From contig NZ_JAUSXL010000002.1 in assembly GCF_030815975.1 (NCBI RefSeq), positions 1,364,001 through 1,428,000 of the forward strand: a stretch of 64,000 nucleotides of DNA, written 5' to 3'. The position numbers were made by a program, and so were the translations under genes. The notes beneath the pieces are model-generated. The model had not been told where the DNA came from, made no database searches, and worked only from the letters and a program-made list of their open reading frames with translations. Below, one piece after another: positions 26,397 through 34,825 of the stretch (position 1 is its first letter; each line of letters opens with the position of its first letter). The DNA comes from Variovorax paradoxus (lineage in GTDB: Bacteria > Pseudomonadota > Gammaproteobacteria > Burkholderiales > Burkholderiaceae_C).

Positions 26397-27538
26397 GGCT
26401 TTGCTCCTTCCCCCGCTGGGGGAAGGTCGGGATGGGGGCTGGCAGCGTCCACATCGAGCGCCGCTTGCCCCCTCCCCAACCCTCCCCCGGAAGGGGAGGG
26501 AGTCTCTTGATCATCTTCGTCGCCGTACTCGGTCCTGAAGCCCTGCGCTTCCAATCCGTTCTCGCTGAGCCAGCGCACCATCACGGCCACGCTGCCGTGT
26601 GTGACGAACACCCGCTCGGCGCCCGTGCCCGCGATGGCCTGCTGCAGGCCGGGCCAGTCGGCGTGATCGGACATCACGAAGCCGCGGTCCACGCCGCGCC
26701 GGCGGCGCGTGCCGCGCAGCTGCATCCAGCCGCTCGCGAAGGCGTCGGCATGGTGGCCGAAGCGGCGCATCCACGGCGTTCCCTGGGCCGAGGGCGGCGC
26801 CAGCACCAGCGCCCGCTTGAGCAGCGCGGCATCGACGCCCGCATCGGTCACGCGCAGCGTCCCGGGCAAGGCCACGCCCGCGGCGCGGTACACCGCGTTG
26901 AGCGGCTCGACGGCGCCGTGCACCACGATCGGCCCGATGGAGGCATCCACGCCATGCAGGATGCGCTGCGCCTTGCCGAAGGCATAGCAGAACAGCACCG
27001 ATGCGCGGCCGGCCTCCGCGTTGGCGCGCCACCAGGCGTCGATCTCGGCGAACAGCACGGCCTGCGTGGGCCAGCGGTAGATCGGCAGGCCGAAGGTCGA
27101 CTCGGTGATGAAGGTGTCGCAGGGCACGGGCTCGAAGGGCGCGCAGGTGCCGTCGGGCTCGGTCTTGTAGTCGCCCGAGGCCACCCAGACGCGGCCGCCG
27201 TGTTCGAGCCGCACCTGCGCCGAGCCCAGCACGTGGCCGGCCGGGTGCAGCGAGACGCGCACGCCGTGGTGCTCGATGGCTTCGCCATACGGCAGCGTCT
27301 GCAGCGCGATGTCGGCGCCGAGCCGCGTGCGCAGCGTGCCGGCGCTGTCGGTGTGCGCGAGGTAGTGGCCGTGGCCGGCGCGCGCGTGGTCCGAATGCGC
27401 GTGCGTGATGACGGCGCGCGCTACCGGCCGCCAGGGGTCGATGTAGAAGTCGCCGGGCGGGCAGTAGAGCCCCTCGGGCCGTGCCACCACGAGGTCGCCA
27501 GGGCGCAAAGCGGAACTGTGGGGCAGCGGCGCGGTCAT
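26393..27538 (-). CDS. ligase-associated exonuclease (MBL-fold)
   Basis: A metallo-beta-lactamase-fold nuclease of 381 residues related to the beta-CASP/SNM1 class. Metal-site motifs are [26 protein letters not shown] and SGDYKT, plus the later [11 protein letters not shown]. Start ATG 27538 (MTAPLPHSS) was chosen; an upstream in-frame ATG would overlap the divergent LysR region. The last about 36 residues, [11 protein letters not shown] and onward, are encoded by a REP-like repeat and are unlike the family. It is the first gene of the exonuclease-ligase-helicase operon. Confidence 0.92.
   Translation of the reverse strand: MTAPLPHSSALRPGDLVVARPEGLYCPPGDFYIDPWRPVARAVITHAHSDHARAGHGHYLAHTDSAGTLRTRLGADIALQTLPYGEAIEHHGVRVSLHPAGHVLGSAQVRLEHGGRVWVASGDYKTEPDGTCAPFEPVPCDTFITESTFGLPIYRWPTQAVLFAEIDAWWRANAEAGRASVLFCYAFGKAQRILHGVDASIGPIVVHGAVEPLNAVYRAAGVALPGTLRVTDAGVDAALLKRALVLAPPSAQGTPWMRRFGHHADAFASGWMQLRGTRRRRGVDRGFVMSDHADWPGLQQAIAGTGAERVFVTHGSVAVMVRWLSENGLEAQGFRTEYGDEDDQETPSPSGGGLGRGQAALDVDAASPHPDLPPAGEGAKP
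26404..26503. repeat. REP/BIME-like repeat, copy 4 (inside exonuclease 3' coding region)
   Basis: Hairpins CCTTCCCCCGCTGGGGGAAGG and CCCTCCCCCGGAAGGGGAGGG face each other. The repeat supplies the last codons of the exonuclease up to eight bases before the ligase ATG, in frame and without a stop, so the ATGA overlap is kept. Confidence 0.85.
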
Positions 27539-27669
27539 GGCCCGACATCGTAGGCCGGCGCGGCGGTCCGCGTGCCGAAGACCGGGCGCGAAGCGCTGTG
27601 GGCAGCGGCCTACGCAGGGTTCGCCGGCCGGCCGCGCATGGCCCTGTGGAACAATCTTCGCCACTACCC

Positions 27670-28575
27670 ATGCTGCATCCGCCTCGCCACTTCGTCTACC
27701 TCGATGCCGTCGCGCGCGCGGGCTCGATCCGCAAGGCGGCCGAGAAGCTGCACGTGGCCTCGACGGCGCTCAACCGCAAGATCCTCGAGATCGAGTCCGA
27801 CATCGGCACGCCGCTGTTCGAGCGCCTGCCGCGCGGCGTGCGCCTCACGGCAGCGGGCGAGGTGCTGATCACCGCGGTGCGGCGCAGCATGGCCGACATG
27901 CGCTCGGCCGAGTCGCAGATCGAGCAGCTGCGCGGGCTGGTGCGCGGCACGGTGCGCATCGGCTGCGCCGAATCGGTCGCGACCGACCTGATCCCCGGCA
28001 CCATCGCGCACTACCAGCAGACGCACCCGGGCGTGCAGTTCCAGATCGTCTCGGGCGTGACGGGCAATCTGGTCGCGTCGCTGATGGCCGACGATGTCGA
28101 ACTGATCCTGGTGCACGACCCGCAGCCGTCGGAGACGCTGCGCGTGATCAGCGCGATCGCGCAGCCGCTGTGCGCGATGCTGCGGCCCGACCATCCGCTG
28201 GCGAAGCGCGCCACGCTGCGGCTGGCCGATTGCCAGAAGTACACCGTGGCGCTGGGCGACCGTTCCTTCGGCAGCCGCCGGTTGCTGGACGACGTGATGG
28301 CGCGCTCGCGCATCGCGCTGCAGGTCGCGCTGGAGGCCAGTACCGTGCAGACGCTCAAGGAGTTCACGCGGCAGACGGGCGCGATCAGCTTCCAGTTCCA
28401 GATCGGCACGCTCAACGAAGTGCGGCGCGGCGAGCTGGTGTCGATCCCGCTGTCGGACCGGGCGCTGACGCACAGCCAGCTGGTGCTGGCGGCGCGCGCC
28501 GGCCGCATGCTGCCGATCGCCACGCTATCGTTCATGGAAACGCTAGTCAACCGGCTGGCGGCGCTGCCGGGCTGA
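27670..28575 (+). CDS. LysR-family transcriptional regulator
   Basis: A LysR-type regulator of 301 residues. The N-terminal helix-turn-helix reads YLDAVARAGSIRKAAEKLHVASTALNRKILEIESDIG; the effector domain follows from about residue 95 (RGTVRIGCAES). It lies 138 bp upstream of, and in the same direction as, the barbiturase-type operon that it probably controls. No clear ribosome site precedes ATG 27670, and a possible -10 (AACAAT) lies about 20 bases upstream, so a very short leader is possible. The inducer is unknown. Confidence 0.9.
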   Translation: MLHPPRHFVYLDAVARAGSIRKAAEKLHVASTALNRKILEIESDIGTPLFERLPRGVRLTAAGEVLITAVRRSMADMRSAESQIEQLRGLVRGTVRIGCAESVATDLIPGTIAHYQQTHPGVQFQIVSGVTGNLVASLMADDVELILVHDPQPSETLRVISAIAQPLCAMLRPDHPLAKRATLRLADCQKYTVALGDRSFGSRRLLDDVMARSRIALQVALEASTVQTLKEFTRQTGAISFQFQIGTLNEVRRGELVSIPLSDRALTHSQLVLAARAGRMLPIATLSFMETLVNRLAALPG

Positions 28576-28631
28576 GCGGCCTGCGGGCGCGCGGCCGCGA
28601 ACGCGGCGAATCGCCCACCGCACACAATTTG

Positions 28632-28646
28632 CGCTCGGTCCGAGCG
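28632..28646. promoter_or_regulatory. possible LysR operator before the barbiturase-type gene
   Basis: CGCTCGG-T-CCGAGCG is a perfect 7-bp inverted repeat flanked by TTTG and AAAC. It lies 68 bp before the ATG at 28714, directly downstream of the LysR gene. Position and symmetry suit a regulator site; the LysR link is inferred. Confidence 0.45.
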
Positions 28647-28713
28647 AAACATTGCGCTGGAGGTTTGCACCCCGGCTGCCCATACTGCGCTCATCTGTTG
28701 CACCGCAGCATCC

Positions 28714-29886
28714 ATGGACGCCCACACCCTCCTCCCCTCAGGCACCGCGCCGGCGCAGGCCGCCACGCGCCCGCGCCTGGCCGTGCACCGGCTGCCGATG
28801 GCCCATCCGGGCGACCTCTCGGCGCTCGCCGCGCAGTTCGACGAGGGCGCGATCGAGCCCGCGCAGGTGGTGGCCGTGATCGGCAAGACCGAAGGCAATG
28901 GCGGCGTCAACGACTTCACGCGCGGCTACTTCACGCAGACCCTGATGAACCTGCTGGCCGCGCGGCTGGGCCGGCCCGCCGCCGAACTGCTGCGCGAGCT
29001 GCCCTGCATCCTGTCGGGCGGCACCGAGGGTGTGCTGAGTCCGCACTACGTGGTGTTCGCCCGCACCGGGCGGCCCGCGGCGGACGCGGCCGCCGGGCCC
29101 GGCCCGGGCGCGCTGGCGATCGGCACGGCCGTCAGCGCGCCGCTGCCCGCGCAGCATGTCGGGCGCTGGGCGCAGGTGGCGTCGGTGGCCGGCGCGGTGC
29201 GCGAGGCGATGCGCGACGCCGGCATCGCCCGCGCCGAGGACGTGGCCTTCGTGCAGGTCAAGTGCCCTTGCGTGACGGCCGCGCGCGCCCAGGCCGCCGC
29301 CGCGGCCGGCCACACGGTGCTGACCGCCGACTCGGGCCGCTCGATGGCGGCGGCGCGCGCCGCCGGCGCTTTCGGCGTGGCGATCGCACTGGGCGAGCTG
29401 CCCGACGACCCGGCGCTGGAGGCTTCGATGCTGGTCGACTTCGAACGCTTCTCCCGCCGCGCGAGCATTTCGTCGGGCGTCGAGGTCGAGGCCAACGAAG
29501 TGATCGTGCTCGGCCACAGCGCGGCATGGGAAGGCACGCTGCGCATGGCCTGCGCACCGATGCGCGACGCGCTGGACATCGGCGCGGTGGCCGAGGCGCT
29601 GCGGCCGCTGGGCATGAACGCGGCGCCCCAGCTGAGCGCGGCCGATGCGGCGCGGGTGGCGGCGGTGTTCGTCAAGTGCGAGCCCGACCGCCGCGGCCAG
29701 GTGCGCGGCGTGCGCCACACGATGCTCGACGACACCGACATCAATGCCCAGCGCCACATCCGCGGCGCGGTCGGCGGCATGGTGGCCGGTGTGCTGGGGG
29801 ACGCGCGCATCTTCGTTTCGGGGGGCGCCGAGCACCAGGGGCCGGACGGCGGCGGACTGGTCGCGGTGATCGCGCACGCGGCATGA
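28714..29886 (+). CDS. ring-opening amidohydrolase, barbiturase/cyanuric acid hydrolase family
   Basis: A 390-residue member of the AtzD/barbiturase family, which hydrolyses cyclic amides such as cyanuric acid or barbituric acid with three Ser-Lys dyads. Visible family motifs are VIGKTEGNGGVNDFTRGY, LSGGTEGVLSPHY, VQVKCPCVT, DSGRSMAAARAAGA, VFVKCEPD and the final SGGAEHQGPDGGG. It is about 25 residues longer than AtzD, mainly at the N-terminus; a later start at MAHPGDLS is possible. The family holds several groups of unknown substrate. The neighbouring monooxygenase suggests that the ring substrate is made by hydroxylation (inference). Confidence 0.9.
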   Translation: MDAHTLLPSGTAPAQAATRPRLAVHRLPMAHPGDLSALAAQFDEGAIEPAQVVAVIGKTEGNGGVNDFTRGYFTQTLMNLLAARLGRPAAELLRELPCILSGGTEGVLSPHYVVFARTGRPAADAAAGPGPGALAIGTAVSAPLPAQHVGRWAQVASVAGAVREAMRDAGIARAEDVAFVQVKCPCVTAARAQAAAAAGHTVLTADSGRSMAAARAAGAFGVAIALGELPDDPALEASMLVDFERFSRRASISSGVEVEANEVIVLGHSAAWEGTLRMACAPMRDALDIGAVAEALRPLGMNAAPQLSAADAARVAAVFVKCEPDRRGQVRGVRHTMLDDTDINAQRHIRGAVGGMVAGVLGDARIFVSGGAEHQGPDGGGLVAVIAHAA

Positions 29887-30053
29887 CAGCACGCCTGCAA
29901 ACCGATGCCGGCGCCGACTTGGTACGCATCCTGCAGGTGCCCGCACCCACCATGCACGCCACCGGCCACGCCTTCGAACAACGCCATCCCTGGCAACACC
30001 GGCGTCGCGCGCCTGCCGCGGCGGCGCCTCTCAGCGAGAGCTCATCCGCATGA
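29883..30053 (+). CDS. possible small coupled protein (56 aa)
   Basis: An open frame of 56 codons that fills the whole gap between the hydrolase and the monooxygenase. Its ATG overlaps the hydrolase stop (ATGA 29883-29886) and its TGA overlaps the monooxygenase start (ATGA 30050-30053). Third-position GC is about 70%, lower than its neighbours. The peptide begins MTARLQTDAGADLVRILQV and has a basic middle (HPWQHRRRA). I do not recognise it. It may be a real coupled small protein or a frame kept only so that ribosomes reach the next gene. Confidence 0.45.
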   Translation: MTARLQTDAGADLVRILQVPAPTMHATGHAFEQRHPWQHRRRAPAAAAPLSESSSA

Positions 30054-31264
30054 AGATCGTGATCATCGGAGCCGGCGTGGCCGGCGCCATCCTGGCCCGC
30101 CGGCTCGCCGCGCTGCCCGGCGTCGAACTGCATTGCCTGGAGCGCGTCGGCCCCGACGACCACTCCGAGGCCGGCACCGGCCTCAACGTGGGCCCCAATG
30201 CGGTCAAGGCGCTGCGCCTGTGCGACGCGGCGCTGGCCGCCGAGGTCGAGGCCGCGAGCCTGCCGTGGAAGCACTGGCAGATCGCGCTGACCGACGGCAC
30301 GGTGCTGTTCGACCTGCCGCTGTCGCAGGTGGCGGACAACCCCGGCATCCGCATCCGCTGGTCGGAGCTCTACCGCGTGCTGCGCGAAGGCGCGGGCGCG
30401 GCGATCCGGTATGGCTGCGAGATCGCGTCGATCGCTGCGGCCACGGGCGGCGGCGGACGCACCGCCGTGCGCTACGTCCAGGACGGCGTCGAGCACCGCA
30501 TCGACGACATCGACCTGCTGGTCGGCGCGGACGGCCGCTATTCCGCCACCCGCGCCGCGTTCTCGGGCCTGCCCGAGCCGCGCCACGTGGGCGTGGCGAT
30601 CCTGCGCACGCTGGTGCCCGACACCAGCGCCGGCCTGATCGACGACTACGGCCAGTGGTTCAACGGCCCGCACCGGCTGCTGGCCTTCCGCGTGCCGCCG
30701 GGGCATGTCTACATCGCGGCGACCTACCCGGTCGAACCCGGCGCGCCGCTGCGCGACGAATGGAAGACCGAAGCCACGATGCGCGCCACCTACCAGCCCG
30801 CGCAGGGCGCGCCGAGCGCGCAGGTGCAATGGCTGATGGACGCCATGTGCGCGAACCTGCCGCACAGCCACTGGGCCCGCATGCAGGAGTCCGACGTGCT
30901 GTTCGGCGAAGCCGATTTCAACGTGATGTACCTGGGCGACAGCGCCCACGGCATGGCACCCACGCTGGGCCAGGGCGCGACCCAGGCCATGGAGGACGCC
31001 TGCGCCGCCGCGCTGATCCTCGAGCGCGAGATCCGCGCCGGCCGCCGGGCGCCGCGCGGCTGGCTGGCGCTGGTGGATGCCGCGCGGCGCGAGCGCATCC
31101 GCTTCGCGATGGCGCTGTCGATCACGGCCACCGACACCATGCTGGCCGGCGCCGATCCGGTGGCCGGAACGCGCTGGAAGACCGGGCCCGGGTTCCTCGG
31201 CGACCTTTCCACCCTGTTCCGCGACGTGTCGCTGGGGCAGCGCGAGCCGGTGCCTGCGCCATGA
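30050..31264 (+). CDS. FAD-dependent aromatic-ring monooxygenase
   Basis: A class A flavoprotein hydroxylase of 404 residues. It has the dinucleotide site GAGVAGAILARRLA at the N-terminus, the middle LLVGADGRYSATR (DG motif) and the second FAD motif YLGDSAHGMAPTLGQGATQAMEDA. Relatives hydroxylate salicylate, 3-hydroxybenzoate, 6-hydroxynicotinate or urate, so an N-heteroaromatic substrate fits the neighbours. It overlaps the small ORF upstream and the VOC gene downstream (ATGA 31261-31264). The substrate cannot be read from sequence. Confidence 0.92.
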   Translation: MKIVIIGAGVAGAILARRLAALPGVELHCLERVGPDDHSEAGTGLNVGPNAVKALRLCDAALAAEVEAASLPWKHWQIALTDGTVLFDLPLSQVADNPGIRIRWSELYRVLREGAGAAIRYGCEIASIAAATGGGGRTAVRYVQDGVEHRIDDIDLLVGADGRYSATRAAFSGLPEPRHVGVAILRTLVPDTSAGLIDDYGQWFNGPHRLLAFRVPPGHVYIAATYPVEPGAPLRDEWKTEATMRATYQPAQGAPSAQVQWLMDAMCANLPHSHWARMQESDVLFGEADFNVMYLGDSAHGMAPTLGQGATQAMEDACAAALILEREIRAGRRAPRGWLALVDAARRERIRFAMALSITATDTMLAGADPVAGTRWKTGPGFLGDLSTLFRDVSLGQREPVPAP

Positions 31265-31806
31265 CAGCGACGAACGCCGCCATCACGCACGGCCTCTTCC
31301 ATCTCGCGATCAAGACCGCGGACCTCGGCCGCACCCGCGCCTTCTGGACCGGCGTGATCGGCCTGCGCGAGATCGCGCGGCCCGACTTCGGCTACCCCGG
31401 CGCATGGCTGGCCTGCGGACAGCCGGGCGGCCAAGCCATCATCCACGTCTACGCCGGTGGCCCGGCGCTGGGCCAGGGCGGCCAGGTGCCGCACGGCAGC
31501 GGCGCCATCGACCACGTGTCGCTGGCCTGCTCGGGCTACCACGCCTATGTCGAGCGCTTTCGCGCCGCGGGGCTGGACTGGCGCGAATTCCTCGTGCCCG
31601 GCACCACGCTGTGGCAGCTGTTCGTCTACGACCCGAGCGGCGTGCAGCTCGAGCTCACCTTCGAAGGCGCGGTGGAAGACGGCGCGCCGCCCGACATGTC
31701 GGCCGCGCGCGTGTACCGCGCCGGCAGTTCCTTCTTCGATCCGCTTGCCTATCCCGCCCTGCCCCCGCCACCCCGTTCCGGAGAACCCCACGATGCCACG
31801 CCCTGA
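31261..31806 (+). CDS. VOC/glyoxalase-fold protein (2)
   Basis: A 181-residue VOC-superfamily protein with the usual GLFHLAIKTADLGRTRAFWTGVIG unit and the second half IDHVSLACSGYHAYVERFRAAGLDWRE; possible metal ligands are His in FHLAIK, His in IDHVSL and Glu in LELTFEG. That pattern (H, H, E) is the one expected for an active metal site, for example of a ring-cleavage dioxygenase or isomerase. It sits directly after the monooxygenase, so it may process the hydroxylated product. Its end overlaps the binding-protein gene by 14 bases. Confidence 0.85.
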   Translation: MTATNAAITHGLFHLAIKTADLGRTRAFWTGVIGLREIARPDFGYPGAWLACGQPGGQAIIHVYAGGPALGQGGQVPHGSGAIDHVSLACSGYHAYVERFRAAGLDWREFLVPGTTLWQLFVYDPSGVQLELTFEGAVEDGAPPDMSAARVYRAGSSFFDPLAYPALPPPPRSGEPHDATP

Positions 31807-32800
31807 GCTTTCCTTCGCCGCGCCCCTTCGTGCCACCGCCCGTCTCGCCGGCGCCGTGGCCTTCGTCCTCGCCGCGTTCGCGGTGCTGCCGGCCCAGGCG
31901 GCCGACCGGATCAAGGTCGGCGTGTTTCCCTCGAGCGCGGCACTGCCGTTCTACGTGGCCGTGAACCGCGGCTACTTCAAGGAGGCCGACCTGGAGATCG
32001 AGGAGGTACCCATGACCAGCCACCCGCTGACCGTGCAGGCGCTGGTGTCGAACGGCATCGACGCGGCAGTGAACCTGGTGACGCTCGAAGGCGCCAACAT
32101 GGAATCGCGCCGGCCCAACACGCTGAAGTACATCTCGCTCAACGGGCAGAACGCGCAGCACGTGATCGAGCAGTTCGTCGTCAAGGCCGACAGCCCGGCG
32201 CGGACGCTGAAGGATTTCAGGAACGGCTTCAAGCTGTTCTCGGCGCCCGGTCCCGCCAACATCGGCGCGGCGCGCGCGGTGCTCAAGAAGGTGGGCCTGG
32301 CCGAAGGCCGCGACTTCACGATCCAGGAGCAGCAGATCGGCGTGCACCTGGGCGCGCTGCAGTCGGGCAACTTCGACGGCGGCTACACGCTCGAGCCGTC
32401 GGCTACCATCATGGTCGCGCAGAAGATCGGCAGGCGCATCGAGGCCGGGGTGATCTCCACCTACCTGCTGGGCAACAAGAGCGCCTCGGCCTTCGCGGCC
32501 GGCGCTGTGATGTCGGGCAGGTTCATGGCCGACAAGCCCGACGTGGCCAGGCGCTTCGCCGCCGCGTGGGCGCGCGGCGTGAAGGAAGCGCAGGCCGACA
32601 GCAGCGCGCGCGGCTACCTGGTGCAGGGCATGAAGGTGCCGCCCGAGCTGGCCGCCACCGTGCCGCTGCCGCGCATCGTGATGGCCAAGGACATGACCCC
32701 CGCGGACGTGGGCGACTTCCAGAAGTTCCTCGACATCGGCACCGAGCTGGGCGTGGTCAAGGACAGGATCGACGGCAAGGCACTGGTGCGGGCCTTCTGA
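31793..32800 (+). CDS. NitT/TauT-type ABC substrate-binding protein
   Basis: A periplasmic binding protein of the NMT1/THI5-SsuA type, 335 residues, with a signal peptide (AVAFVLAAFAVLPAQAAD). The core starts KVGVFPSSAALPFYVAVNRGYFKEADLEIEEV and contains SGNFDGGYTLEPSA. This class binds sulfonates, nitrate, aromatic acids, or thiamine/pyrimidine precursors. ATG 31793 follows a GGAG site inside the end of the VOC gene. The stop overlaps the ATPase start (TGATG). The ligand is probably the ring compound degraded by this operon (inference). Confidence 0.9.
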   Translation: MPRPELSFAAPLRATARLAGAVAFVLAAFAVLPAQAADRIKVGVFPSSAALPFYVAVNRGYFKEADLEIEEVPMTSHPLTVQALVSNGIDAAVNLVTLEGANMESRRPNTLKYISLNGQNAQHVIEQFVVKADSPARTLKDFRNGFKLFSAPGPANIGAARAVLKKVGLAEGRDFTIQEQQIGVHLGALQSGNFDGGYTLEPSATIMVAQKIGRRIEAGVISTYLLGNKSASAFAAGAVMSGRFMADKPDVARRFAAAWARGVKEAQADSSARGYLVQGMKVPPELAATVPLPRIVMAKDMTPADVGDFQKFLDIGTELGVVKDRIDGKALVRAF

Positions 32801-33642
32801 TGCGCACCATGAGCACCCACCTGCCGATCGGCACCGCCGCGCCCGATGCCGCAGACGCCGGCGCCTCGCACCGCTGGTACCCGAAGGGCACGCACATCAC
32901 GATCCGCGGGCTGACCAAGCGCTTCCAGGACGCGACCATCTACGACAACTTCGACCTCGACATTCCGAAGGGAAAGATCGTGTCGGTGTTCGGCCCCAAC
33001 GGCTGCGGCAAGAGCACGCTGATCAACATGATCGCGGGCATCCTGCCGTGCGACAGCGGGCAGATCCTGTTCGAGGGCAAGGAAGCGCGCGAGACGCGCA
33101 TCGGCTACGTGTTCCAGAACTACCGCGAGGCGGTGTTCCCGTGGCTGCGCGCGATCGACAACATCCGCTACCCGCTGCAGTACCTGAACCTGTCGAAGGT
33201 GGAGCAGCAGGCGCGCATGGACAGGCTGATGGAAAGCTTCGACGTCAAGCTCGACCTGCAGCGCTACCCCTACCAGATGTCGGGCGGCCAGCAGCAGCTG
33301 GTGTCGATCATGCGGGCACTGGTGGTCGACCCCGAGGTGCTGTTCCTCGACGAACCCTTTTCCGCGCTCGACTACGAGATGGTGATGTTCCTGCGCGAGC
33401 GGCTGCAGAAGGTGCTGGTCGAACGCCGGACCACCACCTTGCTGGTCTCGCACGACCTCGACGAGGCCGTGCTGCTGGCCGACGAGGTGCTGCTGCTGAC
33501 CAAGCGGCCCACGCGCGTGGCCGAGAACCTGCCCTTCGACGTGCCGCGCCCGCGCACGGCCGACACCACGATCACGCCGGCCTTCATCGCCACCAAGACC
33601 CGCGCGCTGGACGTGTTCCAGCGGGAGGTGCGCAAGCCATGA
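32800..33642 (+). CDS. NitT/TauT-type ABC transporter ATP-binding protein
   Basis: An ATPase of 280 residues with Walker [10 protein letters not shown], signature [15 protein letters not shown] and Walker [13 protein letters not shown], in the SsuB/TauB style. A non-conserved N-terminal extension of about 35 residues precedes the domain; ATG 32809 (MSTHLPIG) is an alternative start. It is coupled on both sides: TGATG with the binding protein and ATGA with the permease (33639-33642). Confidence 0.92.
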   Translation: MRTMSTHLPIGTAAPDAADAGASHRWYPKGTHITIRGLTKRFQDATIYDNFDLDIPKGKIVSVFGPNGCGKSTLINMIAGILPCDSGQILFEGKEARETRIGYVFQNYREAVFPWLRAIDNIRYPLQYLNLSKVEQQARMDRLMESFDVKLDLQRYPYQMSGGQQQLVSIMRALVVDPEVLFLDEPFSALDYEMVMFLRERLQKVLVERRTTTLLVSHDLDEAVLLADEVLLLTKRPTRVAENLPFDVPRPRTADTTITPAFIATKTRALDVFQREVRKP

Positions 33643-34415
33643 GCCTCGCCCATCGAGCCAACGCCTTCGGCGCCCGCTTGCGCCCGCTGTTCGGCATCGC
33701 CGCGCTGATCGGCCTCTGGGCCTTCGTGCATGCAACGCGCGCGGTCGACCCGGTGCTGCTGCCCTCGCCGCTCGAGGCCCTCGCCGCCTTCTGGAACGGC
33801 CTCGCGCACGGCACGCTGTGGGGCGACTTCTTCAAGACCATCGTGCGCACCGTCACGTCCTTCGGCCTCGCGCTCGTGATAGCGGTGCCGCTGGGCATCG
33901 TGCTGGGGTCGAACGAGAAGATCTACGAATCGATCGAGTTCGCGATCGACTTCTTCCGCTCGACGCCGGCCTCGGCCATGTTCCCGCTGTTCCTGGTGCT
34001 GTTCGGCGTCGGCGAGGCCACCAAGATCGCGGTCGCGGCCTTCGGCGCGGCGCTGGCCATCCTGTTCAACGTCGCCTACGGCGTGATGAGCGCGCGCAAG
34101 CAGCGTCAGCTCGCGGCCAAGGTGATGGGCGCGCCGCGCTGGCGCGTGCTGACCGACGTGATCCTGCTCGAATCGATGCCGCAGGTGTTCGTCGGCATGC
34201 GCTCGGGCGTGTCGATCGCGCTGGTGATCGTGATCGTGGCCGAAATGTTCATCGGCTCCACCGATGGCCTCGGCCAGCGCATCATGAATGCGCAGACCAT
34301 TTTCGACATGCCCGACATGTACGCCTCGATCTTCGCGGCGGGCCTGCTCGGCTACGTGATGAACCTCGTGTTCCTGGTGGCGGAGCGGCGCTTCGTCCAC
34401 TGGGGCGGAAAGTAA
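33639..34415 (+). CDS. NitT/TauT-type ABC transporter permease
   Basis: An inner-membrane permease of 258 residues with six predicted helices and the SsuC/TauC-type EAA loop ([32 protein letters not shown]). It begins in the ATGA overlap with its ATPase. It completes the importer of the N-heterocycle operon; the AtzH/HpxZ-like gene follows eight bases later. Confidence 0.92.
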   Translation: MSLAHRANAFGARLRPLFGIAALIGLWAFVHATRAVDPVLLPSPLEALAAFWNGLAHGTLWGDFFKTIVRTVTSFGLALVIAVPLGIVLGSNEKIYESIEFAIDFFRSTPASAMFPLFLVLFGVGEATKIAVAAFGAALAILFNVAYGVMSARKQRQLAAKVMGAPRWRVLTDVILLESMPQVFVGMRSGVSIALVIVIVAEMFIGSTDGLGQRIMNAQTIFDMPDMYASIFAAGLLGYVMNLVFLVAERRFVHWGGK

Positions 34416-34423
34416 GACAAGCC

Positions 34424-34813
34424 ATGACCGTTTCCATGACCGACATCAGCCTGCCGGCCGTGCTTGCCGAAGTCGAGGCCGCGTTCGCCGAGTACGAGCG
34501 CGCGCTCGTCACCAACGACGTGCCGGTGCTCGACAGGCTCTTCTGGGATTCGCCGCACACGCTGCGCTACGGCGCCGGCGAGAACCTCTACGGCTACGAC
34601 GCAATACGCGCGTTCCGCCAGGGCCGACCCGCGGTCAACCTCGAGCGCGAGATCACCGCAAAGGCCATCACCACCTTCGGGCAGGACTTTGCGGTCGCGA
34701 ACGTCGAGTTCAGGCGCACGGGCAGCGACCGCACGGGCCGCCAGAGCCAGACCTGGGTGCGCCTGCCGGAGGGCTGGCGCGCGGTGTCCGCGCACGTGAG
34801 CCTCATGGGCTAG
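34424..34813 (+). CDS. AtzH/HpxZ-like protein (DUF3225, SnoaL/NTF2 fold)
   Basis: A 129-residue protein of the DUF3225 family. Known relatives are HpxZ of the oxalurate pathway and AtzH, described as acting on 1,3-dicarboxyurea in cyanurate breakdown. It has the NTF2-like pattern [38 protein letters not shown] and a C-terminal [18 protein letters not shown]. Its presence beside a barbiturase/cyanurate-hydrolase family enzyme supports a ureide-type pathway after ring opening (inference). It is the last gene of the operon; the convergent DUF3617 gene ends 12 bases away. Confidence 0.8.
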   Translation: MTVSMTDISLPAVLAEVEAAFAEYERALVTNDVPVLDRLFWDSPHTLRYGAGENLYGYDAIRAFRQGRPAVNLEREITAKAITTFGQDFAVANVEFRRTGSDRTGRQSQTWVRLPEGWRAVSAHVSLMG

Positions 34814-34825
34814 CGCCCGTCAGCG

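Noticed and set aside
24745..26514. N-terminal extension of the helicase frame across the whole ligase gene
   Set aside because: The extension is Arg/Ala-rich with no domain, while the ligase frame has all motifs. ATGA overlap at 24741-24744 marks the true helicase start.
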